Shown here piece by piece: positions 42,580 through 51,219 of a DNA stretch of 64,000 bases (positions are counted from its first letter, which is position 1; each line of letters opens with the position of its first letter). Under the pieces are notes generated by a model. The model searched no databases. It was not told the DNA's origin and saw only the letters and a program-made list of their open reading frames with translations. The position numbers and the translations under genes were made by a program. The stretch is taken from NCBI GenBank assembly GCA_964371945.1, contig CAYJPA010000001.1:55379-119378 (forward strand), read 5' to 3'. The stretch comes from CAYJPA01 sp964371945. GTDB taxonomy: Bacteria > Chloroflexota > Chloroflexia > Thermomicrobiales > UBA6265.

Positions 42580-45534
42580 TTACCGTGCACGCTGGCGCGC
42601 CAGCATTGCATTACGGAACTGATTCGCGGCTTGATCGGTTCGTCCCAATTTTAGGTACGCCTCTCCGAGCACCCGCAACGCGAGCGGATCGTTCATCCCG
42701 CGGGCAATTGCAGCCTCTAGTACCTGCGCCACTTCTTCGGCGGAACCGTCGTCCTCGATCAACCGGATGCGCATGGCCATCAGATCGAGCCGCTCTTCTT
42801 CCGTCATTGACCCAAACCGAGCCCGCCGTTCTTCGATCGTTGCACTGGGCCGAACGGTCAAACCTACGTGTCCTTGCACGTTTAGGGCCGGTTCTGCGAC
42901 AGCCACCGCGGCTGGGCGCAATTCTGAAAGTGATCGCGCGATCACAGTCAGGCCGGTCGCGACCGCTGTTCGCTTGCTCTCGCGCAATCGCGCAAACAGG
43001 TTGCCGCGATCGGTTCCACGATCGATCAGTAGTGAGGTGTGGCTCACAAAAGCAGGCCACGCTACACCGCCCGGCGCTAATCCAAGTCTGCTTGGGGCTG
43101 ATGTGTGCTCGGGGTCCAACTCCGTGACCATGAGGTCATGTACTTTTGGCAGCCCACCGTCGTGTATGGACGAAGGCTCAACCTCTGACCACATCGGCGA
43201 GATCTCGACCGCCGGGACGGCATGTTCAGCAGCAGGTTCCCAGGCATGTGATGCCACGGCCATTGGTGCGATGACAGGCGGAGCTCCAGCCAGCCGTGAT
43301 GGCTCGAACGGCGCTTCGTTGATCTCGGAGAAGTCGACCACGTCGATGTCATGCGCGCGTTCACTCTTGATCTCGGAGTCGTCGGGCATGAACGGCTGAA
43401 CGTCGCCTAGCCCGGCAATCATCGCGTCAAGATGATCATCACCCGGCAGTTCAGCCAAACCAAATTCCTCGGACTCGACTCGAACGGTTGCCGGCGTCGA
43501 TTCGCCGCGAAGAAGTTCCTCGAGATCGAATGGACTCTGATCCAGCGGCAGATCGGGTATCGCTTCGGCCGGCCACCCCGTTTCTGCCATGTGCTGAACC
43601 GCGGCCAATTCATCGGCCCACGGGTCTGTTTCGCTTCTCGGGAACTCGACAAGATCGGATTCCCCCTCCGGCCCGGTTAGTTCGGACGTTCCATCGCTGC
43701 TTGTGACGGCGAGCAAATCCTCAAACTCGAGCGGTGTTCCGGCTGAATCGGGATTCGCGAAAGGATCGACTTCTTCGCCGGCTACAAGCTCCTGTGGAAC
43801 TTCGGTGTCCACATGGCGCAGAATTTCGGTGTACCCACTTGCTTGCTGCGAAGGGATGGCTGAGACCAGCTCGTCGTGCATGCCCCAAGCCGTATCAGTC
43901 CCAGCCGGTTCAACCGTGCGAGGCTCAACGTCCGGCGCGGCGATCAAGCGCCCGGCATTTGAATCTAGCGCTGGAGCTTCAGCATTGAATTGGGCGGCAG
44001 GAACGCCAGGCACGAATTGATTCGATCCCCGTTCTTTTGCTTCTGCCGATGCGTCAAAATCATCGTTCGTAAACGGCGCCCACGCCGATTCATCGAACGG
44101 AGATTCTCCCGCATCGAACGGCTGAATACCCTCGACGCCGAGCTGAGCGGCAAGCTCATCCATTTCCATGGCGTCGTCGAACGTCGGAGTTGCGTCTTTA
44201 AGCTGGCGGTCAAGATCATCCCAACCAACAGTAAGATCAACACGTCCATCAGCAGTAACGAACTGATCGTCGGACGGTTTAGGCCGGGTGGCCTGATGAA
44301 CCTGGGCTGGCTCCGCCGCAGGAGTCGTCGCCGTGATCGTCCGTTCAAGCTCCGGCGATCGTTCCGCCATCGCTTCTGGGGCGCCGTGGAAGCCTCCAGA
44401 CGTCATTTCCGCAAATTCATCTTCGAATGAGAGAGCCGATGGCGCCTTCACGGGATCGGACGGGCCGATCTGCCCGGGGAGAGCCTGGGCGCCCGCGCTG
44501 GAAACCCCGTTTATCCGTTCAACCGAAAACGGATTCTCGTCCAAAAGCGAGATCGGGGCGGCGTCATCCTGCCATGTGAATGGCATGACGTCATCCTCGA
44601 TCGCCGTGCCCGGTGTGCTTGGCTCCTCACCGGGTTTCAAATCCTGGACCAAGGAGTCCCAAAGATCAGGAGCCGCGAACTGGCTTGAGCCGAGCCCGGG
44701 CGCCCCACTTAATGCCGCCATTACGGGAGCGGCCGAGACCGGAGCTCGATCAGCGAGCGGTGTCACGGAAAAATCGAACTCCGGGAGCGCCAGCCTCTCG
44801 CGGCGCAGAAATGAAAGATCGAGATCGTCGCGCCACTCCGAGAGCAATGCCAAGATTTCGCCCGCTGGGTCGACAAACTGGAAGCGATCAACGTAGTCCG
44901 CCGCCTCCGCGGCCCCGCGTCTGGTTTCAATGTCCGCAACGATGCCAAGCGCCCGTGCGTTTTCCGGGCTATCTCGGAGCACCTCGCGGCAAGCGGTCAG
45001 AGCGCCGGCCTCGTCTCCGCTACGCCAGAGAATCTCGGCCAGCGATGTGCGAGCTCGTCGGTTGTCCGGCTCAGCGGCGAGAACCGATCGCCATTCGGCG
45101 GCCGCGCGGCCGAACTGTCCACCGCGAATGTAGATTCCGGCCAGACCTGCTCGAGTTGGATGAAGTCGATCGTTCCCGCCGAGCAGACCACGCAGCCGAA
45201 CGAGCTCGTCTCGGACCTGATCGAGCGCTGGATTGATCTCCCAGGCATGCAAGTACGCCGAATACGCGTCCTCCATCGCCTTGTTTTCTTCAGCCGCGAC
45301 CCCGAGTCCGAGCCTGGCAACGACGTTGAGCGGATCAATGGCAATGGCGCGATTAAAATGATCGATTGCCGTATCCGTTTGTCCCTGTTCGAGATGGGCT
45401 TCACCAAGCATCCGGTGGGCGGTCAAACAGGACGGAAAAGTCTCGAGGACATGGGAGCTCGCGGCCACTGCCAGCCGGTAGTCGCCACGATCCATCGCAT
45501 CTTGTCCGCCACGGATGATCTCGACTAACTCCAC
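42580..45534 (-). CDS. Large TPR protein with long acidic disordered middle
   Basis: 984 residues from GTG 45534 (AGGGGGT upstream). Tetratricopeptide repeats fill residues ~1-190 (MLGEAHLEQGQTDTAIDHF, GLGVAAEENKAMEDAYSAYL, IYIRGGQFGRAAAEW) and a final TPR lies at ~945-980 (VLGEAYLKLGRTDQAANQF). Between ~260 and ~800 the chain is acidic, rich in Asp/Glu/Pro/Ser, with short recurring phrases such as PFDESAW/SPFDLEEL, and is probably disordered. Around 830-900 (VQGHVGLTVRPSATIEERR) order returns. It may be a scaffold working with the adjacent Roadblock protein. Function unknown. Confidence 0.88.
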   Translation of the reverse strand: MELVEIIRGGQDAMDRGDYRLAVAASSHVLETFPSCLTAHRMLGEAHLEQGQTDTAIDHFNRAIAIDPLNVVARLGLGVAAEENKAMEDAYSAYLHAWEINPALDQVRDELVRLRGLLGGNDRLHPTRAGLAGIYIRGGQFGRAAAEWRSVLAAEPDNRRARTSLAEILWRSGDEAGALTACREVLRDSPENARALGIVADIETRRGAAEAADYVDRFQFVDPAGEILALLSEWRDDLDLSFLRRERLALPEFDFSVTPLADRAPVSAAPVMAALSGAPGLGSSQFAAPDLWDSLVQDLKPGEEPSTPGTAIEDDVMPFTWQDDAAPISLLDENPFSVERINGVSSAGAQALPGQIGPSDPVKAPSALSFEDEFAEMTSGGFHGAPEAMAERSPELERTITATTPAAEPAQVHQATRPKPSDDQFVTADGRVDLTVGWDDLDRQLKDATPTFDDAMEMDELAAQLGVEGIQPFDAGESPFDESAWAPFTNDDFDASAEAKERGSNQFVPGVPAAQFNAEAPALDSNAGRLIAAPDVEPRTVEPAGTDTAWGMHDELVSAIPSQQASGYTEILRHVDTEVPQELVAGEEVDPFANPDSAGTPLEFEDLLAVTSSDGTSELTGPEGESDLVEFPRSETDPWADELAAVQHMAETGWPAEAIPDLPLDQSPFDLEELLRGESTPATVRVESEEFGLAELPGDDHLDAMIAGLGDVQPFMPDDSEIKSERAHDIDVVDFSEINEAPFEPSRLAGAPPVIAPMAVASHAWEPAAEHAVPAVEISPMWSEVEPSSIHDGGLPKVHDLMVTELDPEHTSAPSRLGLAPGGVAWPAFVSHTSLLIDRGTDRGNLFARLRESKRTAVATGLTVIARSLSELRPAAVAVAEPALNVQGHVGLTVRPSATIEERRARFGSMTEEERLDLMAMRIRLIEDDGSAEEVAQVLEAAIARGMNDPLALRVLGEAYLKLGRTDQAANQFRNAMLARQRAR

Positions 45535-45804
45535 TTCGACCCCCTAACGGACACAAAGCGATGCGCTCCGGCCGCGCTCCGATGATGAAACTTTCGAGTG
45601 ATGAGCCTTAGGGCTACGGGAAGCCTGGACGGTATCACGTCAGGACGCATGATCCGGACAAAGCCCGCGGAGTCGGGCCCACCTGGTTTCATTCTAGGAG
45701 TGGAGCGGATTTGGCCTCAATTCAAACTGTAGCCAAATCGGACCAAAGGTTGGCCGCGGAGACCGATGTTTGCTCCGTCTGAAGCAAGTCAGACATAACG
45801 ACAG

Positions 45805-45975
45805 TCAGGCGGAGGCTGGGGGACGCCCGGAATCCGATTTTTTCTTCTCGGCGAGCCGCCGATTCTTTTTCGAACGCATCCTCGCCTGCTCGAGCGTCCA
45901 CATTGTCACAACGATCGCAATTGCGAGTGGAACCAAGATCGTCAGTGCCACCAAAATGTATTCGGTCGAGCTCAT
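45805..45975 (-). CDS. Small single-pass membrane protein
   Basis: 56 residues from ATG 45975 with AAGGA upstream. One hydrophobic helix (EYILVALTILVPLAIAIVV, ~5-23) then a strongly basic cytoplasmic tail (RMRSKKNRRLAEKKK). No family recognised; size and shape resemble small respiratory-complex or signalling subunits. Isolated on the leftward strand. Confidence 0.55.
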   Translation of the reverse strand: MSSTEYILVALTILVPLAIAIVVTMWTLEQARMRSKKNRRLAEKKKSDSGRPPASA

Positions 45976-46136
45976 GTTCCTGGTCCTTCGTCTTCGCGGT
46001 CGTCTATTGAATCGATAATACCAGTCGCTCCATCCGCATTGAACCGATTGAAGAGAGTGCCAAACCGCTGTTGCCGCGATAGCGTTAGGCACACCTCTTC
46101 AGTGACCCACCCTCCCCGGAGCCGGCCCATGCCAGC

Positions 46137-46466
46137 TTGAACATATCCGCATCCACGCTTGCTCATCATCAAGAAGAAGACACGAGCTTCGGCGCGTGGA
46201 CACTGGTGTGGGTGCACTCCATAACAAAGGTGATCACGGTCGTGCTCGCGATTTGGGCGGCCAATTCGCATGAGACCGCCGTGCTCGTCACGGTCACGAC
46301 CTGGTTGTGGCTCGATCCGTTGCTCGCAATGGGAGCGGCGCCGGCGATCTTTCGCTGCCGCTTGAGAAAGGCTCGAGTCCACCGGGCGGCGCCGGTCGAG
46401 CGGGAGTGGAGTCTCTCCGAATCCGATGACCTCGCGTTGCGTCCCGTTCCGTTCGTGTCGGAATGA
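46137..46466 (+). CDS. Small membrane protein of unknown function
   Basis: Up to 109 residues. The longest frame begins at TTG 46137, without a good ribosome site; the true start is unsure. Two hydrophobic segments (~20-42, ITKVITVVLAIWAA; ~48-72, VLVTVTTWLWLDPLLAMGAAPAIF) suggest a two-pass protein with a basic then acidic tail. No family recognised. Confidence 0.5.
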   Translation: MNISASTLAHHQEEDTSFGAWTLVWVHSITKVITVVLAIWAANSHETAVLVTVTTWLWLDPLLAMGAAPAIFRCRLRKARVHRAAPVEREWSLSESDDLALRPVPFVSE

Positions 46467-46504
46467 CGACGAACTCGAATAGGCGCCGGCTCGGTTAAAT
46501 GCCG

Positions 46505-46528
46505 AGCCCCCTGTTGCAGCAGGGGGCT
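46505..46528. terminator. Strong GC hairpin between convergent genes
   Basis: AGCCCCCTG and CAGGGGGCT form a 9-bp stem with a 6-nt loop, between the small membrane protein (rightward) and the HTH gene (leftward). No U tract follows on either side, so termination would be weak. Confidence 0.45.
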
Positions 46529-46675
46529 CCGCGGGGTCTTCGGCGCCGACCGGCGAGGGAAGGGGGAAAGCCGGTCTTCGCTATGCGCAAAAATAACCGT
46601 GCCGAGCAGTCACCATGCGGACTGAATGGATACTCTTGATGGCTCGTTCGTACCATGTCTAGGCTGGAAATCCGC

Positions 46676-47440
46676 TCAACCATCCCCGACTGAGCCTGAC
46701 TCGACACCCGAAACGGCATGCGCTAAAGGAAACTCCATCGCCTGATTCGTGATGTCATGAGCGCCGACCATGGCGAGTAGCACCTGATCCATGAACTGAC
46801 CGATGTCCGCAAAGACTCCGGCGGCACGCTTAATGGCCAGGCCCTGATCCTCGATCATACCGACCACTGAGCGCACGACGGGAGAGCGAAAGTATAGAAA
46901 TGCCTCCACCGCCTCCAGTGATGTTAGCCCGGCCCGCGCCCCCGATGCACCATATTGCTCACCGATCTGACGACCCTCGTCGAGCAATGACGATCGATCG
47001 GCCGATTCCGGTGATGACGCGAACCGAACCGCGAGATCGACCAGGCGACGGCCAAGGAGCCGGAGCTCATCATGTTTGCTGGGGCTGAATGCCCGAAACC
47101 AGCGGCGGGACCTGGCGCCTTGCCAGAAGACCTCCTCAAACGCGGATAGAGACCGATCCGTCATCTCCTGCCGTATCTTGGGACGATCTGGACGTCTCCG
47201 GCCCGTGCCGACCAGGGTACGGAGGTCGGCTTCGGCATATCGTCGGTGTCCACCAGGCGTGCGGAAGACCGGAACTTTGCCCGCATCGCTCCAGCGTCTG
47301 AGTGTCGATTGGTCGACGCCGAGCATCACGCATGCTTCGTTGATGGAGATCCAACGACCCCGGGTCGCGTCCCGGGCCGAGACCATTTCGTCGTCCTCGC
47401 GGGCAATCCCGCGATCTTTGGACGGGATCTGGTTCGTCAT
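46676..47440 (-). CDS. MerR/BldC-type HTH transcriptional regulator with unknown sensor domain
   Basis: 254 residues; ATG 47440 with GGAGG six nt upstream. The HTH (~30-75) reads SINEACVMLGVDQSTLRRW, then SDAGKVPVFRTPGGHRRY with the wing TPGGHRRY typical of MerR/excisionase-type domains. Residues ~95-240 are all helical (FEEVFWQGARSRRWFRAF, LLGRRLVDLAVRFASS, VGMIEDQGLAIKRAAGV) and resemble the globin-like RsbR/histidine-kinase N-domains loosely; I cannot name them. It lies 203 bp from the dnaA stop in the same direction. Confidence 0.82.
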   Translation of the reverse strand: MTNQIPSKDRGIAREDDEMVSARDATRGRWISINEACVMLGVDQSTLRRWSDAGKVPVFRTPGGHRRYAEADLRTLVGTGRRRPDRPKIRQEMTDRSLSAFEEVFWQGARSRRWFRAFSPSKHDELRLLGRRLVDLAVRFASSPESADRSSLLDEGRQIGEQYGASGARAGLTSLEAVEAFLYFRSPVVRSVVGMIEDQGLAIKRAAGVFADIGQFMDQVLLAMVGAHDITNQAMEFPLAHAVSGVESGSVGDG

Positions 47441-47643
47441 GTCAGCCTCCAGATTTCAAACGAGCATTCATTGCCGCCCGCCAGAGTCGAAGTGCGAGCG
47501 TCAGTGCGAAAAACCGGGGATAGTTCCAGGCGAGTGACCCTAAGGCGGCCAAGTGTACAGAACGATTCTGCAGTGTCAACGGAGATTTCGGGGGATGCCG
47601 GTTGCTGCCGCCGCGGTGATCTGAGAGAATGATATTTTGCTGG

Positions 47644-49071
47644 CTAATTGTACGAACCCGAGAAGATCGACTCGCGAATTTTCATAAGGTGAGAACGTAA
47701 TGAGGTGTCTGTTTGCGTACTGCGCTCCATTTTGTCGATACCGTGCATCACCGTGGTGTGATCGCGTCCGCCGAGGACCTGACCGATGTCAACCAGTGAC
47801 GCGTTTGTCTCTTCTCGCAGAAGGTACATTGCGATCTGGCGAGGAAGGACGATCTCTTTGGATCGCGAACGCCCACGAAGATCCGCTAGCGACGTCTTGA
47901 AATATGCGGCCACCGCTTCGAGTACGGTGTCGATCGTTACTTGAACCGTTTTGCCGCCTGGACCCGCGTTGGTCATCGCTTCCATCGCCAGGTGCAAGGA
48001 GATCGGTCTCGCCGCGAACTCCGCCAGCGCCAAAATCTTGTTCAGCGCGCCTTCCAGCTCTCGAATGTTCGACTGATCGCGCTGGGCTACGTACTCGATG
48101 ACGTCCGCTGGAATGGCGATCCCAATTTCGTCGCCCTTCGTTCTCAGAATCGCGGTTCGCATCTCGTAGTCAGGCAGTTGCACATCGGCGATCAATCCGC
48201 CTTCAAATCGCGATCGGAGTCGCTCTTCCAGCCCGGCGATCGCCTTTGGCGGTTTGTCGGCCGAGATGACGACCTGCTTCCCGTTTTGATACAGGGTGTT
48301 GAACGTGTGGAAGAACTCTTCCTGTGTCGCGTCCTTGCCCCCGATGAATTGAATATCGTCGATCATCAAGATATCGATCGTGCGATATCGAGCGCGAAAA
48401 TCGTCCATTCGTTGTTGCCGGATCGCATTGATCACGTCGTTGGTGAACTTCTCCGACGAAACATAGGTGACCGAAAGATCAGGTCGCAGGCTTAGGGCCC
48501 GGTGACCGATCGCGTGCAAAAGGTGAGTCTTGCCGAGGCCGACACCCCCGTAGATGAAAAACGGGTTGTACTTTCCGCCGGGATGCTCGGCAACCGACAG
48601 CGACGCCGCATGGGCGAAGCGATTGGACGAGCCAACGACGTAATGTTCATACACATAACGTGGATTGAGTCCATTGGTAGGCATCGCGGTGAGCTCGAGT
48701 TGACGAGATGTTGGGATGACGCCATTCAGCGGCTCGTGACCATGGGAGCGTTTCTCTTTGCGCGATCTCGACGACGCGGAAAGCGGCGTTGTCCTGTTCT
48801 GAGGCGCAATCTCGTCGTGCTCCTCCGATTTGCGAACGGTAAATTCGGCGTGGATCGGACGCCCGGCGATTTCCGACAGGATTTGTTCGATATCGTTGCC
48901 ATACCGGGACTGGAGTGTGGATGCACCGGATCTATTGGCAGCCGCGATCGTCGCGATGTCGTCGTAAAAAGCGACGATCGTCGTTGGACGAAGCCAATTA
49001 TCGAACGCGGTGCGGCTGACACGGCCTTCCATGTCGCTCAAGACCGTTTGCCACAATTGTTTTGCGTCCAT
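47644..49071 (-). CDS. dnaA: Chromosomal replication initiator protein DnaA
   Basis: 475 residues from ATG 49071 (MDAKQLWQTVL is the usual N-terminus; a GTG six nt earlier is possible). Domain I 1-80; low-complexity domain II ~85-130; AAA+ domain III with NPRYVYEHYVVGSSN, Walker A GGVGLGKT (175-182), Walker B ILMIDDIQF and the sensor/Arg-finger EERLRSRFEGG; domain IV with the DNA-binding signature GGRDHTTVMHGIDKM. It unwinds oriC and is the replication initiator. The usual neighbours dnaN, recF and rpmH are absent, and I see no cluster of TTATCCACA-type boxes on either side. Confidence 0.98.
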   Translation of the reverse strand: MDAKQLWQTVLSDMEGRVSRTAFDNWLRPTTIVAFYDDIATIAAANRSGASTLQSRYGNDIEQILSEIAGRPIHAEFTVRKSEEHDEIAPQNRTTPLSASSRSRKEKRSHGHEPLNGVIPTSRQLELTAMPTNGLNPRYVYEHYVVGSSNRFAHAASLSVAEHPGGKYNPFFIYGGVGLGKTHLLHAIGHRALSLRPDLSVTYVSSEKFTNDVINAIRQQRMDDFRARYRTIDILMIDDIQFIGGKDATQEEFFHTFNTLYQNGKQVVISADKPPKAIAGLEERLRSRFEGGLIADVQLPDYEMRTAILRTKGDEIGIAIPADVIEYVAQRDQSNIRELEGALNKILALAEFAARPISLHLAMEAMTNAGPGGKTVQVTIDTVLEAVAAYFKTSLADLRGRSRSKEIVLPRQIAMYLLREETNASLVDIGQVLGGRDHTTVMHGIDKMERSTQTDTSLRSHLMKIRESIFSGSYN

Positions 49072-49437
49072 GTGCACGTCGTCGCGTCCTCGCGGTATTC
49101 CACGCGTGTCGACAGGAGGGTCCGGATGCCGAACGATCATCGTAGCACGGTGTGACGGGCAGAAGCGACTCCAAGCCCGCTTCATATTCGATAGCACAAA
49201 TCGTGCCGATCGTCAGCGGAGGGAATGACAGCGCGATTAAATACACGGACCCGGCCTTGCGGCCGGGTCCATGCGGGAAGGGGAGGGATGGAGCGTGTGC
49301 GGCGCTCCATTGGGCTTGGGAGAGAGCAGTCGGAATTGTTGGGGCGACGCTCTCTGGTGACTTTACGACATCATTTCGAGATTGGATTCATGGATCCAAG
49401 AGCAGATGCTTCGCCCCGCGTCGCGGGGCGCCCGCGC
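49072..49437. other. Intergenic stretch upstream of dnaA
   Basis: 366 bp between dnaA and terC, both leftward. It holds a perfect 10-bp-stem hairpin GGACCCGGCC-TTGC-GGCCGGGTCC at 49247-49270, 168 nt after the terC stop, plausibly a terminator for terC though no U tract follows. The part nearer dnaA should contain its promoter. No DnaA boxes or AT-rich unwinding element recognised. Confidence 0.45.
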
Positions 49438-50109
49438 TTACGCGGGAGTTGGAGCGATTCGCCGGGCCGATCGCCGCGCCAGGACAATGATGATGGCTGA
49501 TGCGACTCCTGAGATCGCCAGAATGACAATTGCCTCGAGCTTGACACGATCGTGGACAAGATCGTCTTCGACAATCATCCGTGTAGCGGCCCAGACCAAG
49601 AGAATCGCCCCAACATATACGAGAATTGGAAAGCGGTTCAACAGGTTTGAAACCACGTTGCTACCCACCAGGAGCAGCGGAATCGACAGCCCAAGCCCAA
49701 ACAGAACAAGCCCTCGATGGCCGTCGGCCGCGGCACTGATCGCCAAGATGTTGTCGAGACTCATGACCACATCGGCCACGACGATCGTGCGGATGGCCTG
49801 ACCGAGCGAGTCGGCTTCGCTGACATGGTCCGTGTGCTCGTCTGGACGCATCAGCTTGAACGCGATCCACAGAAGCAACACTCCACCGACCGCCTGGAGC
49901 AGCGGAACGTCAAGCAGATACGTTGCAATGAGTGTGAACCCGATGCGGAGACCGACCGCGCCGGCGCCGCCGATGATGATCGCCCGGCGGCGGTTCTTTG
50001 CCGAGAGGCGACGGGCCGCCATGCCGATCACAACAGCGTTATCGCCCGAAAGGAGAAGATCGAAGAGGATGATCTGAATGAGTGCGGCGACGTTGTCGAA
50101 TTCGAGCAC
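49438..50109 (-). CDS. TerC-family (YjbE-type) integral membrane protein
   Basis: 223 residues from GTG 50109, about 11 nt after GAGGAG; a GTG 12 nt further upstream directly abuts that site. Seven hydrophobic segments with the family motifs LLSGDNAVVIGMA in the first and VMSLDNILAISAAA in the fourth, both bearing the acidic Asp-Asn thought to bind metal. YjbE/TerC proteins export manganese or calcium and help secreted-enzyme metallation. I looked for a manganese riboswitch upstream and saw none. Confidence 0.9.
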   Translation of the reverse strand: MLEFDNVAALIQIILFDLLLSGDNAVVIGMAARRLSAKNRRRAIIIGGAGAVGLRIGFTLIATYLLDVPLLQAVGGVLLLWIAFKLMRPDEHTDHVSEADSLGQAIRTIVVADVVMSLDNILAISAAADGHRGLVLFGLGLSIPLLLVGSNVVSNLLNRFPILVYVGAILLVWAATRMIVEDDLVHDRVKLEAIVILAISGVASAIIIVLARRSARRIAPTPA

Positions 50110-50257
50110 GAAGGGAAGCACTCCTCAGTAAGGCAGTCGGCTCGTCTGCAACGGAGAGACACATCCTCAGCCGTCGCGCGGACCTTCGAAATTCTAGCCG
50201 ACCTTGGGAAAACAGCGGCGCAAGATGGTGCGCCAGGCGAGCGCGAAGGCCGGCACG

Positions 50258-50716
50258 CTAGGAATCAGGCAAGATCGAATCCAGCTCCTCGAGAAAAGCC
50301 CGCGGCGATCGGATCTTGAGCGGCGCCAGCAGATCGCCAAGAACAAGCAAATCCTTGTCACCACTCACGAGGTAGTCCGCGGATCCAGCGACCGCGTACG
50401 CGAGGAGGTAATCATCTTTGATATCTCGAGTGAGTGCAGCGAAATCGATCGGGAGCGGAGCAAGCTCTTCAGCGATCAACTGAATCCCCGAAATGAGCGC
50501 TTCTGCTGACGCTTGATCGACTCGCTCCATGAAGTATTGTTTGGACCTAAGCGTCTGCCTGATTTCCTCGATCAGTTCTTTCGACACCAGCACGACAAAA
50601 CGTCGTTCAAACATTGCGTCCATGAGGGCTTCGATTGTTCCTGGCACACTGCTCTTCGCAATCGCATAGCTAAGAAACACATTGGAATCAAGGAGAATTC
50701 TCGGTCGTTTGGGCAT
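50258..50716 (-). CDS. PIN-domain toxin (DUF132-type VapC-like)
   Basis: 152 residues. PIN acidic residues: Asp10 in LLDSNVFLSYA, Glu in SKELIEEI, Asp pair in DIKDDYLLAYAV and Asp in VSGDKDLLVLG. Matches the putative-toxin PIN family of larger VapC relatives. The start overlaps the antitoxin stop by one nt (TAATG), giving translational coupling. It would cut RNA when free of its partner. Confidence 0.9.
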   Translation of the reverse strand: MPKRPRILLDSNVFLSYAIAKSSVPGTIEALMDAMFERRFVVLVSKELIEEIRQTLRSKQYFMERVDQASAEALISGIQLIAEELAPLPIDFAALTRDIKDDYLLAYAVAGSADYLVSGDKDLLVLGDLLAPLKIRSPRAFLEELDSILPDS

Positions 50717-51060
50717 TATTCAAACCGGATACCGCGTTTGGCAACCACCCTTTCGATCGACTCTCTGGTCACTCGGTCGGCGAACTCCTCGACTTCTTGC
50801 TCCGTCATGTACTTATTGCGCTCGGAGAGCTCTTCTCGAACGCGCCGGATCGTGGCGACTGCTTCCTTGTGACGTTCCGCTTGTTGTAGCTCGCGCAGTT
50901 GTCGGTAATCGTCCATAGAGATTACAGCGGCCCGCGGTTTGCCTTGGCGCACAACAATGACCGATTCGCCGCATTCGGCGACTCGGCTGAGAAGGGCACC
51001 GAGATTGTTCTTGGCATCGGTCGCGGAGACAGTCGCCTCCTTTACCTGCTCTAAGAGCAT
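50716..51060 (-). CDS. Phd/YefM-family antitoxin
   Basis: 114 residues. N-terminal Phd/YefM DNA-binding fold: VSATDAKNNLGALLSRV, GESVIVVRQGKPRAAVISMDDYRQL. A helical, charged C-terminus (ERNKYMTEQEVEEFADRV) would wrap the PIN toxin encoded next. Such proteins repress their own operon and neutralise the toxin. It leads the pair; the AT-rich 159 bp upstream (51061-51219) should carry promoter and operator. Confidence 0.9.
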   Translation of the reverse strand: MLLEQVKEATVSATDAKNNLGALLSRVAECGESVIVVRQGKPRAAVISMDDYRQLRELQQAERHKEAVATIRRVREELSERNKYMTEQEVEEFADRVTRESIERVVAKRGIRFE

Positions 51061-51219
51061 TTTGTAACTCCCTAACAGCTGCGTCCTAACTTGCGTACAT
51101 CAAATTGGCTAAAATAACGATCAATGGACTAGTCAATATTCTATCGCTGTTGACAATGCACAAACAAGCGTCCTTCCAGAATCGGAAAAGACTCCTGGCG
51201 AAACAACGATACAAGTCGC

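Noticed and set aside
50122..50257. Manganese (yybP-ykoY) riboswitch upstream of terC
   Set aside because: The expected conserved blocks are absent; only a plain leader is visible.
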